A DNA stretch of 64,000 bases from Psychrobacillus vulpis (lineage in GTDB: Bacteria; Bacillota; Bacilli; Bacillales_A; Planococcaceae), in NCBI RefSeq assembly GCF_006861825.1, contig NZ_VDGI01000003.1:71989-135988 (forward strand), read 5' to 3'. Of this stretch, positions 45,685-55,749 are shown in pieces. The notes beneath the pieces are model-generated. The model saw only the letters and a list, made by a program, of their open reading frames with translations, had not been told where the DNA came from and made no database searches. The translations under genes and the position numbers were made by a program. Numbering within the stretch: the stretch's first letter is position 1; each line of letters begins with the position of its first letter.

Positions 45685-45732
45685 ATGTGCGATCCAAAGC
45701 AATCCGGAAAGCACCTTGTCACTAAGATGTTT

Positions 45733-47418
45733 TTATTTCTTCATCTGTCTAATCTTCTCTTCATCCGGCGTAACAAACAAAGTAGTCTGCTCAAAATAAA
45801 TAACAAACCCCGGTTTAGCCCCACTCGGCTTCTTCACTTGTTTAATCACCGTATAATCCACAGGTACCGAAGCGCTCTCTCGTGCTTTACTAAAATAAGC
45901 TGCCAGATTCGCTGCTTCTAGTAAAGCAGTTTCAGATGGATTGTCAGAATGTATAACAACATGGGATCCTGGGATATCCTTAGTATGAAGCCATGTATCA
46001 GATTTTTTGGCTAACTTAAATGTAACGAAATCATTTTGTTTATTGTTTTTACCAACGGAAATTTCAGTACCATCTGAAGCAATGAATTTTTCAGGTGTTG
46101 GTTTCAATGGTTTTTTCTTCTTTTTAGAAGCTCTTGATTTTAACAAGCCTTGCTCCATCAATTCTTCTCGAATTTCTTCGATGTCGGTTGGAGATGCTTG
46201 CATTACTTGTTGTAATAGTAATTCGAAGTATGCGATATCATCTTTTGTTATTTCAAATTGCTGTTCGATTTTCAATAAGGCAGTTTTTGCTTTTGTGTAA
46301 CGATTGTAATAGCTTTGAGCATTTTGCGTTGCTGTTTTTCGAATATCCAACGGAATGGTAACTGTTTTACCATCTTCATCGTAGTAGTTGACTAGCTCCA
46401 CTTCTTTTAAGCCCCTTTCAATTGCATAGGAATTTGCCATTAACAACTCTCCATACAATTGGAATGTATCTAGTTTTTCGGCTTGTTCAAAGTCTTTTTG
46501 GAGTTTTTTCATTTTCAGCTTCAATTTGTTTAATTCGTTTTGAAGCCATCTTTCTAAATCACCTGCTTGTTGTTTTACACGGTCACGTTCTGCTTTTGCG
46601 AAATACACTCTGTCAAGTAAATTTCCTAGCGTTTTTTCACTAAATTTGTCGCCATCTAAGTGAGTTAATTCATTCGGCGAATAATACGTTTTTCCGCCAA
46701 ATTCGACAATTTGTATTGCGGCTCCACCTTGTTCAAATTCCTTCATATATTCCTTATAAATTTCGACACGATTCGAACCGTTTTGGAAACGATGAAGTAA
46801 TTCTTTTGCATGTAAAGGAGAGAAACCGGAAATTTGCTCTACGATTTCTTTCGATTCATTAGCTGATTGAATCACATTTAGTAGTTCCTCTGAATATTCT
46901 AAAGGATGGTGTTTATTTTGAGCAGGTGGTGCAATATAAGGCTGACCAGGTAATATCGTTCGATAACTATTCATGGAAGGTGATAAATGCTTAATACTTT
47001 CCAAAATAAGATTTCGAGTCGGGTCAACTAATAGTAAGTTACTATGACGTCCCATGATTTCCATATGGATTTCACGTGTAATGTCATCTCCAATTTCGTT
47101 TTTACTTTGAATTTGGAAGATAATAATACGATCCGTTTCATGCTGTCGGACAGAATGAATAATTCCACCTTCTAAATGTTTACGCAAAACCATGCAAAAA
47201 AGTGGAGGTGTTGCAGGGTTGTCAATTGTTTCATTCGTAATTTGGACACGCGAATAAGAAGGGTGTACAGAAAATAATAATTTATAATTTTGTCCTTGTG
47301 CACGAATTTGCATTAAAATTTCTTGTGCATTCGGCTGATGTATTTTAGAAATACGTCCAGTTACTAATTGTTGTAGTTCAGTTGTCATTGATATTGTAAA
47401 TAAACCATCAAAAGCCAT
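45733..47418 (-). CDS. rqcH: Ribosome quality control factor RqcH (NFACT protein)
   Basis: A 561-residue Rqc2/NEMF homologue. It has NFACT-N (about 1-180, MAFDGLFTISMTTELQQLV with the conserved D-R pair at 96-97), helix-hairpin-helix, long coiled coil (about 280-430, LERWLQNELNKLKLKMKKLQ) and C-terminal NFACT-R (KNKQNDFVTFKLAKKSDTWL, DIPGSHVVI). RqcH binds 50S subunits with stuck nascent chains and adds alanine tails for degradation. The ATG at 47418 is chosen because AGAGGAT lies eight bases upstream. It precedes gmk divergently. In B. subtilis its neighbours yloB, yloC and remA lie between; here they are missing. Confidence 0.9.
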   Translation of the reverse strand: MAFDGLFTISMTTELQQLVTGRISKIHQPNAQEILMQIRAQGQNYKLLFSVHPSYSRVQITNETIDNPATPPLFCMVLRKHLEGGIIHSVRQHETDRIIIFQIQSKNEIGDDITREIHMEIMGRHSNLLLVDPTRNLILESIKHLSPSMNSYRTILPGQPYIAPPAQNKHHPLEYSEELLNVIQSANESKEIVEQISGFSPLHAKELLHRFQNGSNRVEIYKEYMKEFEQGGAAIQIVEFGGKTYYSPNELTHLDGDKFSEKTLGNLLDRVYFAKAERDRVKQQAGDLERWLQNELNKLKLKMKKLQKDFEQAEKLDTFQLYGELLMANSYAIERGLKEVELVNYYDEDGKTVTIPLDIRKTATQNAQSYYNRYTKAKTALLKIEQQFEITKDDIAYFELLLQQVMQASPTDIEEIREELMEQGLLKSRASKKKKKPLKPTPEKFIASDGTEISVGKNNKQNDFVTFKLAKKSDTWLHTKDIPGSHVVIHSDNPSETALLEAANLAAYFSKARESASVPVDYTVIKQVKKPSGAKPGFVIYFEQTTLFVTPDEEKIRQMKK

Positions 47419-47589
47419 AATAGTATCCTCTTTCAAAACTTTTTTTGATCTGGCTCCAGACGCCAGCTTCTCTATTTTAGTATTTTTTTCAAGTAATTAT
47501 CCAGCTTCAGCGACTGCTTGTGCACTGAAAAACTCTAAATTACTATTTTTTTATAGTAACTATTTGCTGAATCCTTACTTCACATAAAC

Positions 47590-47815
47590 GGATCTAGCGC
47601 GGAGGTATGAGACTCCTGTGGGAAAAGCGAGACAGACGAGACCCCGCACGAAGCGATATAGAGGAAGGAAGGCTAAGGGCGCCTCTTCCTGAGGCAACGC
47701 CTTCATGACCAACATCGTGTTGGCCCGAGGAGGCTCGTTGCTCGCCCCACGGAAAGCGAATGCCAGAGTGATAAATCCGAGTTGCAATTTTTTTCTGCGA
47801 CGAGCTTACGCAGGA
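47590..47815. repeat. GC-rich intergenic repeat with inserted module before gmk
   Basis: An inverted copy of the CTTTCCGCGGG family (GACTCCTGTGGGAAAAGCGA, GACAGACGAGACCCCGCACG ... GAGGAGGCTCGTTGCTCGCC) with an extra module (CTTCCTGAGGCAACGCCTTC, ATGACCAACATCGTG) inside. The end holds the TGCGACGAGC/CGCAGGAGCA word. The whole gap 47437-47969 contains only this repeat, a second smaller piece around 47450-47520 (GCTCCAGACGCCAGC) and the gmk leader. Confidence 0.7.
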
Positions 47816-47918
47816 GCAACAAGAGTCGCGAACTTAGACTGCGTTCCTTTTACACAGGCACCAATGCTTTTCTTATTATCTTATCATTTTAAAGGAAACT
47901 TGTGTTATAATCAGTTAA

Positions 47919-48590
<672 letters not shown>

Positions 48591-48815
48591 ATGTTATATC
48601 CATCAGTAGATTCATTAAAAAATAAAATCGATTCAAAATATTCTTTAGTAAGTGTTGCTTCTAAGAGAGCGCGACAGTTACAAGAAGAAGGCGGCGAGCG
48701 TTTAACTTCATATGTATCGGATAAACAAGTTGGGAAAGCATTAGAAGAAGTAGCAGCTGGAGAACTTACGATTGAATCATCAAATGAAAACACGGTTTAC
48801 GAAGACGAAGTATAA
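48591..48815 (+). CDS. rpoZ: RNA polymerase omega subunit
   Basis: A 74-residue omega subunit. MLYPSVDSLKNKIDSKYSLV and the helix ASKRARQLQ are the conserved contact to the beta-prime subunit; VGKALEEVAAGEL is the second conserved helix. Omega helps RNA polymerase assembly. The ATG follows the gmk stop directly, using GGGGAA inside gmk. Length is normal for the group. Confidence 0.93.
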   Translation: MLYPSVDSLKNKIDSKYSLVSVASKRARQLQEEGGERLTSYVSDKQVGKALEEVAAGELTIESSNENTVYEDEV

Positions 48816-49019
48816 TATTTAACTTCATTTAAATTTGTGTCTAGACACATTTTAAAAGAAGTCATAGCCTCTGGCGAGTATCACAGATTTTGTAAAGGAT
48901 TTTATCCGGCAAGCCGAATGAAATCTATACTCAAATACGCCGTGGCGAATTTGATTTAGAAGCAGCCTCCCAAAGAATGAACCGTTCTTTGGGAGGTTGT
49001 TATTTAGAGGGGAGAATTT
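48816..49019. other. Atypical insert between rpoZ and coaBC with hairpin
   Basis: In most relatives the two genes are close. Here about 200 bp include an open stretch reading EVIASGEYHRFCKGFYPASR then MKSILKYAVANLI (plus strand, about 48858-48959) with no ribosome site, and then a hairpin CCTCCCAAAGA...TCTTTGGGAGG (48968-48998) followed by TTGTTATTT. The stretch looks like a fragment of a coding or repeat sequence, not a gene. The hairpin could partly end rpoZ transcription. Confidence 0.5.
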
Positions 49020-50231
49020 ATGATGTTAACTTCTAAAAAAATTGTTGTTTGTGTGACTGGTGGTATAGCGGTTTATAAAGCAGTTGCGCTTGTAAGTAAA
49101 CTTACACAAGCTGGAGCAGATGTGAAAGTAATTATGACGAAATCAGCGATGGAATTTGTACAACCATTAAGTTTTCAAGTGATGTCTAGAAATGATGTGT
49201 ATTTTGACACATTTGATGAAAAAGATTCTAGCGTCATCGCACATATTAACTTAGCGGACTGGGCGGATTTAGTAATAGTTGCACCAGCAACAGCGAATGT
49301 AATTGGTAAGCTTGCAAATGGAATAGCGGATGACATGGTGACGACAACGTTACTGGCAACTACTGCAAACGTTTGGATTGCTCCTGCCATGAATGTACAT
49401 ATGTACGATAATGCTGCAGTAATACGTAATATCAATCAACTTTCAAAAGACGGCTATTCATTTATCGAACCTTCTGAAGGTTTTTTAGCATGTGGATATG
49501 TAGGGAAAGGTCGTTTGGAAGAGCCAGAAAAAATAGTAAAGTTAGTGGAAGAATATTTCTCACCAAAAGATTTACCTCTAAAAGGTAAGAAAGTAGTTGT
49601 AACGGCAGGTCCTACGAGAGAAAGAATTGATCCAGTAAGATTTCTAACAAACTTTTCTAGTGGGAAAATGGGTTATGCAATGGCGGAAGCGGCTGCTGTT
49701 TTAGGTGCAGAAACGGTTCTTATTTCTGGGCCAGTTTGTATCGATGCTCCACCAAATGTGAGCTTAATTTCTGTAGAGAGCGCTAAAGACATGTATGAAG
49801 CTGTTCTGGAGGAGTTTGACACAGCATCTATTGTTATTAAAACAGCAGCAGTGGCAGACTACAAGCCAAAAGATGTACATGCCCAAAAAATGAAAAAGCA
49901 ACCGGGAGAAGCTTCAATTGTAATAGAACGTACTACTGATATTCTTGCAGAGCTTGGTCAAAGAAAAAAAAGCCAACTTTTAATCGGTTTTGCTGCAGAA
50001 ACGAATGATGTAATTCATTACGCAAAAGGGAAATTAGAAAAGAAAAACGCCGATTATATTATAGCAAACGACGTGACAGAGGCGGGGTCTGGATTTGGTA
50101 CAGAGACAAATTCTGTAACGTTAGTTGGGAAAAATGATGTAGAAATGCAGTTTCCACATCTACATAAAAAGGAGCTTGCACTTCAATTACTTCAAACGAT
50201 CATGAAACTAGAAAAAGATGAAACTAAATGA
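49020..50231 (+). CDS. coaBC: Bifunctional phosphopantothenoylcysteine decarboxylase/phosphopantothenate-cysteine ligase
   Basis: A 403-residue two-domain enzyme of coenzyme A synthesis. The CoaC flavoprotein half (about 1-185) has VCVTGGIAVYKAVALVSKL, the PAMN motif APAMNVHMY and the catalytic-cysteine flap FLACGYVGKGRL. The CoaB half (about 186-403) begins GKKVVVTAGPTRERIDPVRF and has FAAETNDVIHYA and the KMKK loop. It makes 4'-phosphopantetheine from phosphopantothenate and cysteine with CTP or ATP. Its end overlaps priA by four bases. Confidence 0.95.
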   Translation: MMLTSKKIVVCVTGGIAVYKAVALVSKLTQAGADVKVIMTKSAMEFVQPLSFQVMSRNDVYFDTFDEKDSSVIAHINLADWADLVIVAPATANVIGKLANGIADDMVTTTLLATTANVWIAPAMNVHMYDNAAVIRNINQLSKDGYSFIEPSEGFLACGYVGKGRLEEPEKIVKLVEEYFSPKDLPLKGKKVVVTAGPTRERIDPVRFLTNFSSGKMGYAMAEAAAVLGAETVLISGPVCIDAPPNVSLISVESAKDMYEAVLEEFDTASIVIKTAAVADYKPKDVHAQKMKKQPGEASIVIERTTDILAELGQRKKSQLLIGFAAETNDVIHYAKGKLEKKNADYIIANDVTEAGSGFGTETNSVTLVGKNDVEMQFPHLHKKELALQLLQTIMKLEKDETK

Positions 50232-52639
50232 TAGTAGAAGTAATCGTAGATGTATCAGCATATCCAATTGATCGTCCTTTTGACTATATTGTACCTGAAG
50301 AACTAGAGACCCTCGTTGAACGCGGGAGCCGTGTGCATGTTCCTTTTGGAAATCGTAAAGTGCAAGGATTTATAACAGATGTGAAAGAGCAGACGGACTT
50401 AGATATTTCAAAATTAAAAGAAATTCACTCCATTATCGATGTGGAGCCTGTTGTAACGGAAGAGCTTTTACAACTTTCCAAATGGCTAACAAATAAAACG
50501 CTATGTTATGAAATTGATGCTCTTCAAGTAATGCTCCCAGCAGCTTTGCGTGCTTCGTATAAAAAAAACATTAAGTTAATAGATCCATCTGCACTGGATG
50601 AAGCGTTTTTAGCTTTATTCTACAAAAAAGAAGTCATTTCTTATGATGTTATCGAAAAGTCGGGTTTATTGCGTCAAATGAAGAAGTACTTAATTGACGG
50701 TAGTGTACATTTAGAAACGGTCATAAAACAACAGGCGAAAGCAAAAACAATTTTAAAGTATCACGTTACAGCCGATAAAGAATTCATTCTCGAGCAATTA
50801 AAAAGTTTAACGAAACAAGCGGTTAAGCAAAAAGAGCTAATAGAATGGCTATTAGATCAAGAGCAGACTTCTTTTACAATGAATGAATTAATGGATTTAG
50901 CAAAAGCAAATAATAGTTCAGTGAAAGCTTTAGTCGACAAAAATATTTTAGAAAAGCGTAACGCTGAAATTTATCGCGAAATTACAACATTAGACCATCA
51001 AGAGAAAGATCAACGATTTCAACTTACAGACGAACAAATCTCTGCACTTACAAACATAAATCATTCACAAAATCATGCAGAAAACACAACATTTCTCCTA
51101 CACGGGATTACAGGCAGTGGAAAAACTGAAATTTACTTAAATGCGATTGAAAATTCAATATTAAAAGGAAAGCAAGCAATAATGCTAGTGCCTGAAATCT
51201 CATTAACGCCTCAAATGACACGTCGCTTTAAGTTACGTTTTGGCGATCAAGTGGCAGTCATGCATAGTGGATTATCAATCGGAGAAAAATACGATGAATG
51301 GCGTAAAATATGGCGTGGAGAAGTAAAGGTTGTCGTTGGTGCAAGATCTGCTATATTTGCTCCTTTTAAAGACTTAGGTGTCATTATTTTAGATGAAGAA
51401 CATGAGTCTACCTATAAACAAGAAGATAATCCAAGATACCATGCAAGAGATGTTGCAATTTGGAGAAGTGAGTTCCATAAATGTCCGGTTATTTTAGGTA
51501 GTGCTACTCCTTCATTAGAATCTTATGCGCGGGCATCTAAAGGTGTTTATTCTTTATTAAAACTGAAAATGCGTGCGAAAGAGCAAGCCCTACCAACTGT
51601 GAATGTGGTCGATATGCGAGCGGAGTTGAAAAATGGGAATCGTTCTATGTTTAGTGTGGATCTAGCAGATGCAGTAAGAGAAAAGCTCGAGAAAAAAGAG
51701 CAGATTGTATTGTTTTTAAATAAACGAGGGTTTTCTTCTTTCGTATTGTGTCGAGACTGTGGAACAGTAGTAGAGTGTAAGCAATGTGATATTTCCCTTA
51801 CATATCACCGTGCCGGAGAACAGCTAAAATGTCATTATTGTGGCCATGAAGAACCGGTTCCGTCGAAGTGCCCGGAATGCGAGAGTGAACATATCCGTTT
51901 TTTTGGAACTGGAACTCAAAAAGTCGAAGAAGAAATCGCAAAATTGTTTCCATTTGCTAGAGTGTTACGAATGGATGTTGATACAACCAAAACAAAAGGG
52001 TCGCATGAGCGTATATTGAAGCAGTTCGGAGACGGAGATGCAGATATTTTACTTGGTACACAAATGATCGCAAAAGGCCTAGACTTTCCGAACATAACGT
52101 TAGTAGGAGTGTTAAACGCAGACACAACTTTACATTTAGCCGATTTTCGAGCAGCTGAAAAAACGTTTCAATTAATGACACAAGTAAGTGGCCGAGCAGG
52201 TAGACATGATAAAGAAGGACAAGTATATATTCAAACATATACGCCAGAGCATTACGCGATTGAGCTTTCCAAAAGCCAATTATATGAACCTTTTTATCAA
52301 AAGGAAATGCTCGTTCGGAAACAATATGGTTATCCACCTTTTTATTATTTAACACTTGTTCAAGTAACACATGAAAACGTTATGGTTGCATCTGAATATG
52401 CTAAACTTGCGACAAATTGGTTAAGAGTCAATTTATCATCTGAGACGCTAGTTATTGGTCCAACTGCTTGTGCTATCAGTAAAATACAAAATAGATATCG
52501 TTACCAATGTTTGATAAAATACAAAAAAGAACCACTATTAATCGAAAAATTACAGCAATTAATTAAAATTTATCGTACGGAATGGATGAAAAAAGGCATT
52601 ATCTTAACTATTGATTTAGACCCTTCCACAATTTTATAG
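50228..52639 (+). CDS. priA: Primosomal protein PriA (replication restart helicase)
   Basis: An 803-residue DNA helicase. It has the N-terminal DNA-binding domain PFDYIVPEELETLVERGSRV, a P-loop GITGSGKTE (about residue 297), the Walker B DEEHE, QDNPRYHARDVAIWR, an eight-cysteine zinc region CRDCGTVVECKQC...CHYCGHEEPVPSKCPEC (about 512-555) and helicase motif QMIAKGLDFPN. PriA recognises stalled forks and reloads the replisome in DnaA-independent restart. It overlaps coaBC by four bases (ATGA) and ends 23 bp before def. Confidence 0.95.
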   Translation: MIVEVIVDVSAYPIDRPFDYIVPEELETLVERGSRVHVPFGNRKVQGFITDVKEQTDLDISKLKEIHSIIDVEPVVTEELLQLSKWLTNKTLCYEIDALQVMLPAALRASYKKNIKLIDPSALDEAFLALFYKKEVISYDVIEKSGLLRQMKKYLIDGSVHLETVIKQQAKAKTILKYHVTADKEFILEQLKSLTKQAVKQKELIEWLLDQEQTSFTMNELMDLAKANNSSVKALVDKNILEKRNAEIYREITTLDHQEKDQRFQLTDEQISALTNINHSQNHAENTTFLLHGITGSGKTEIYLNAIENSILKGKQAIMLVPEISLTPQMTRRFKLRFGDQVAVMHSGLSIGEKYDEWRKIWRGEVKVVVGARSAIFAPFKDLGVIILDEEHESTYKQEDNPRYHARDVAIWRSEFHKCPVILGSATPSLESYARASKGVYSLLKLKMRAKEQALPTVNVVDMRAELKNGNRSMFSVDLADAVREKLEKKEQIVLFLNKRGFSSFVLCRDCGTVVECKQCDISLTYHRAGEQLKCHYCGHEEPVPSKCPECESEHIRFFGTGTQKVEEEIAKLFPFARVLRMDVDTTKTKGSHERILKQFGDGDADILLGTQMIAKGLDFPNITLVGVLNADTTLHLADFRAAEKTFQLMTQVSGRAGRHDKEGQVYIQTYTPEHYAIELSKSQLYEPFYQKEMLVRKQYGYPPFYYLTLVQVTHENVMVASEYAKLATNWLRVNLSSETLVIGPTACAISKIQNRYRYQCLIKYKKEPLLIEKLQQLIKIYRTEWMKKGIILTIDLDPSTIL

Positions 52640-52662
52640 GCTGTTTGAAATGAGGAAATGAA

Positions 52663-53154
52663 ATGGCAATAAGACCAATTATTACACACCCAAATGAAAT
52701 ACTGACAACAAAATGTAAAGAAGTAGAAGTTTTTGATGAAAAATTAGCAACACTTCTGGATGATATGTACGACACAATGATCGCATCAGATGGAATTGGA
52801 CTTGCAGCTCCTCAAATTGGGGAAACAATTCAAGTAGCAATTGTTGACTTAGGAGAAGGGCAAGAAGTAATTGAAATGATTAATCCGGAAGTAGTTGAAA
52901 TTGGCGGATCTGAAATTGAAGTAGAGGGTTGTTTAAGTTTTCCTAACTTATACGGTGAAGTAGAGCGACCATTTTACGTGAAAGTGGAAGCACAAGATCG
53001 TGATGGTGCTTTGTACGAACTCGAAGCAGAGGATTATGAAGCAAGAGCCATTTTGCATGAAATTGACCATTTGCATGGCATTTTATTTACTTCTAAAATC
53101 ATCCGTTATGTCGATATAGAAGAACTTGAGAATGAAGAGGAGGAAGAAGCATGA
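52663..53154 (+). CDS. def: Peptide deformylase
   Basis: A 163-residue zinc or iron deformylase. All three motifs are intact: GIGLAAPQIG (about residues 46-55), EGCLSFPN (about 89-96, metal cysteine) and HEIDHLHG (about 132-139). It removes the formyl group from new N-termini on the ribosome. The start follows GAGGAAATGAA. It is paired with fmt, overlapping by four bases, so the enzymes that add and remove formyl groups are made together. Confidence 0.95.
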   Translation: MAIRPIITHPNEILTTKCKEVEVFDEKLATLLDDMYDTMIASDGIGLAAPQIGETIQVAIVDLGEGQEVIEMINPEVVEIGGSEIEVEGCLSFPNLYGEVERPFYVKVEAQDRDGALYELEAEDYEARAILHEIDHLHGILFTSKIIRYVDIEELENEEEEEA

Positions 53155-54092
53155 CATCTATTATTTTCATGGGGACACCTGCATTCTCGGCTCCAATATT
53201 AAGAATGCTAGTTGAAGAAGGGTATAATGTTCTGGCAGTTGTTACACAACCAGATCGTCCAGTTGGGAGAAAAAAAGTATTAACTGCTCCACCTGTAAAA
53301 GAAGAAGCGGTTAATCTTGGTCTTCATGTGATTCAACCAACAAAATTAAAAGGATCAGAAGAACTACAAGAAATAATTGATTTGAATCCAGATTTGATAG
53401 TAACTGCTGCATTTGGACAACTTTTACCGAAAGAATTACTCGATGCACCGGAACTTGGTTGCATTAATGTTCATGCATCGCTGTTACCTGCATATCGTGG
53501 AGGTGCACCAATTCATCAAGCGGTTATAGATGGACAAGACAGAACAGGTGTAACGATTATGTATATGGAAGAGAAGCTTGATGCGGGTGATATTATTGCG
53601 CAAAGTGAAATTCCTATTACACATTTAGATGATACGGGTTTGCTTTTCGATAAATTAAGTGTAGTTGGTACTGAATTATTAAAGGAAACGCTCCCATCGA
53701 TAATTTCAAAAACAAATAATTGTGTTAAACAGGATGAATCACTTGTAACATATGCAAGAAATATTTCTCGTGAACAAGAGAGAATCGATTGGAACAAATC
53801 TGCAATTGACATACACAATCAAATTCGTGGTCTTCATCCTTGGCCAGTTGCGTATACATCGTTAGAAGATCAATCGGTGAAAGTTTGGAAAGCAGATACA
53901 ATTCAAGTAAATACAAAAGAACTACCAGGAACAGTTGTGAAAATAGAATCGGATTATTTTGTCGTTCAAACAGGTTTGGAAGAAGCAATTCGAATAGATG
54001 AATTACAGCCAGCTGGAAAAAAGAAAATGTCCGCAGAAGATTATTTGCGTGGCGTAGGTTCGAAATTGCGAATAGGGGATAAATTTGAATGA
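53151..54092 (+). CDS. fmt: Methionyl-tRNA formyltransferase
   Basis: A 313-residue enzyme. IIFMGTPAFSAPILRML begins the Rossmann domain; VHASLLPAYRGGAPIHQAVI carries the SLLPxxRG formyl-folate motif; the C-terminal OB-fold-like domain starts near SREQERIDWNKS. It formylates Met-tRNAfMet with 10-formyl-tetrahydrofolate for translation initiation. It overlaps both def (four bases) and rsmB (four bases), so def-fmt-rsmB is one coupled unit. Confidence 0.95.
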   Translation: MTSIIFMGTPAFSAPILRMLVEEGYNVLAVVTQPDRPVGRKKVLTAPPVKEEAVNLGLHVIQPTKLKGSEELQEIIDLNPDLIVTAAFGQLLPKELLDAPELGCINVHASLLPAYRGGAPIHQAVIDGQDRTGVTIMYMEEKLDAGDIIAQSEIPITHLDDTGLLFDKLSVVGTELLKETLPSIISKTNNCVKQDESLVTYARNISREQERIDWNKSAIDIHNQIRGLHPWPVAYTSLEDQSVKVWKADTIQVNTKELPGTVVKIESDYFVVQTGLEEAIRIDELQPAGKKKMSAEDYLRGVGSKLRIGDKFE

Positions 54093-55465
54093 CAAAAAAA
54101 ACAGAAAAAATTTGGACAGGTAATGTTCGTGATGCAGCACTATCGATATTAATGGCTGTTGAAAAACAACAAGCGTATAGCAATTTATTATTACATCAAA
54201 CAATCGAAAAGTATAATATCGATCCAAAAGACCGTGCTTTGCTTACCGAGTTAACGTATGGGACGCTACAATATAAAATGACATTGGATTATTATTTACA
54301 ACCATTTATAAAAGGGAAGTTAGACGATTGGGTAAAACAATTGCTGCGTCTTTCTCTGTATCAAATTCATTACTTGTCTCGTATACCTGATCATGCAGCT
54401 GTAAATGAAGCGGTAGAAATAGCTAAAAGAAGAGGGCACAAAGGTATTTCGGGTGCAGTAAATGGAATTCTTCGTTCCATCTTACGAGAAGGAGTTCGTT
54501 CGACAGAAGAAATTACAGATGAAATGGAAAGGCTTTCGATTGAAACGAGTCATCCTTTATGGATGGTCAAACGTTTTGTAGCTGAGTATGGCATTGAAAC
54601 AACAACGAAAATGTTAAAAGAAAATAATGAACCTCCTGTAACAACGCTTCGTGTAAACTTATTTAAACGAACTGTTGAGCAAGTGCTACATTTAATGACA
54701 CAGGAAGGTTTCGTAGTTGCACAAAGCGATACTATTCCAGAATGCATTTATTTGTTTAATGGACAAGCAGCAAAAACAACTGCTTTTCAAAAAGGTTTTG
54801 TGACGATTCAGGATGAAAGCTCGATGATTCCAGCATATGCACTTCAAGTAGAACCTGGCATGACTGTTTTGGATATGTGTTCAGCTCCTGGAGGTAAAAC
54901 GACGCATATTGCAGAAAAAATGAAAAACACAGGAAAGCTAGTGGCAATGGATATTCATCAGCATAAATTAAAGCTAGTGAAAGAAAATGCAGAACGACTA
55001 GGCTTCAGCTTCATTGAAACTGTCGAAATGGATGGTCGAAAAGCATCGGAAATTTATCCAGAGCAATCATTCGATCGAATTTTAGTTGACGCACCATGCA
55101 GTGGGTTAGGCGTGATGAAGCGTAAGCCAGATATTAAATATACGAAAAATGAGAAAGACTTTGCATCTTTGAAGCCAATTCAACTGAAATTATTGGAAGA
55201 AGCATACAAGCTGTTAAAACAAGATGGTATTTTAGTATATAGTACGTGTACAGTTGATCGTGAAGAAAATGAAGGGACGGCCAAACTATTTTTAGAAGCT
55301 CATCCTGATATGAAACTTCAAGATTTTCCCAACGTTATTACTAATATAAAAGAACAGGAAGAAGATGGAATGCTTCAACTATTCCCACAAGATTTAAGAA
55401 GCGATGGTTTCTTTGTTTCTGTATTCAAGAAAAGCGGAAGCGCCTTGGTCAGCCCCGACAAGTAA
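54089..55465 (+). CDS. rsmB: 16S rRNA m5C967 methyltransferase RsmB, C-terminal tail derived from a repeat
   Basis: A 458-residue protein: an N-terminal NusB-like domain (about 10-140, ALSILMAVEKQQAYSNLLLH) and a SAM methyltransferase domain with DMCSAPGGKTTHIAEKM, DAPCSGLGVMKRKPD and the catalytic cysteine motif YSTCTVDREENE. It methylates C967 of 16S rRNA during 30S assembly. The natural end should be near FFVSVFKKS. The last residues, SGSALVSPDK, are encoded by GCGGAAGCGCC and GGTCAGCCCCGACAAG, the start of a GC-rich intergenic repeat that runs on past the stop. So an element insertion has replaced the original stop codon. Confidence 0.9.
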   Translation: MTKKTEKIWTGNVRDAALSILMAVEKQQAYSNLLLHQTIEKYNIDPKDRALLTELTYGTLQYKMTLDYYLQPFIKGKLDDWVKQLLRLSLYQIHYLSRIPDHAAVNEAVEIAKRRGHKGISGAVNGILRSILREGVRSTEEITDEMERLSIETSHPLWMVKRFVAEYGIETTTKMLKENNEPPVTTLRVNLFKRTVEQVLHLMTQEGFVVAQSDTIPECIYLFNGQAAKTTAFQKGFVTIQDESSMIPAYALQVEPGMTVLDMCSAPGGKTTHIAEKMKNTGKLVAMDIHQHKLKLVKENAERLGFSFIETVEMDGRKASEIYPEQSFDRILVDAPCSGLGVMKRKPDIKYTKNEKDFASLKPIQLKLLEEAYKLLKQDGILVYSTCTVDREENEGTAKLFLEAHPDMKLQDFPNVITNIKEQEEDGMLQLFPQDLRSDGFFVSVFKKSGSALVSPDK

Positions 55466-55625
55466 ATGACGGTTGGGGAAGGTCTGCAAAGAACGCCACG
55501 TCCTGTGGCAATGCAGACATGACTCGCTTCGTGCGAGCCTAGGAGGCAGTTCTTCAGCCACCGGAAGAAATCGACATTTAACCTCGAGGGGCTAGGCGCT
55601 GCAGCTAGACAACAAGAAAAGCGGA
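55430..55625. repeat. GGAAGCGCC-type intergenic repeat overlapping the rsmB stop
   Basis: The element starts AAAAGCGGAAGCGCCTTGGT inside rsmB and ends CTAGGCGCTGCAGCTAGACA followed by another AAAGCGGAAGCGG. It has an inner module (CGTCCTGTGGCAATGCAGAC, CTTCGTGCGAGCC) like the one in the 47590 repeat. Related pieces occur at 61238-61560. It lies where rlmN is expected in Bacillus order. Confidence 0.8.
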
Positions 55626-55749
55626 AGCGGGGATCAATAATTATAGTTTCGATTTAACGCTTTCTTGCGACGAGCTTTTTACAAAATATAGATAGATATT
55701 GTGTTGGAGAGTTGTGCTTTCTTTTCATTCTAAAAGAGGTGAAGGAAAA

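Noticed and set aside
45504-45722. Minus-strand open frame with an 11-residue peptide repeated three times
   Set aside because: It is produced by the 33-bp tandem repeat, has no ribosome site, and reads through a terminator hairpin.
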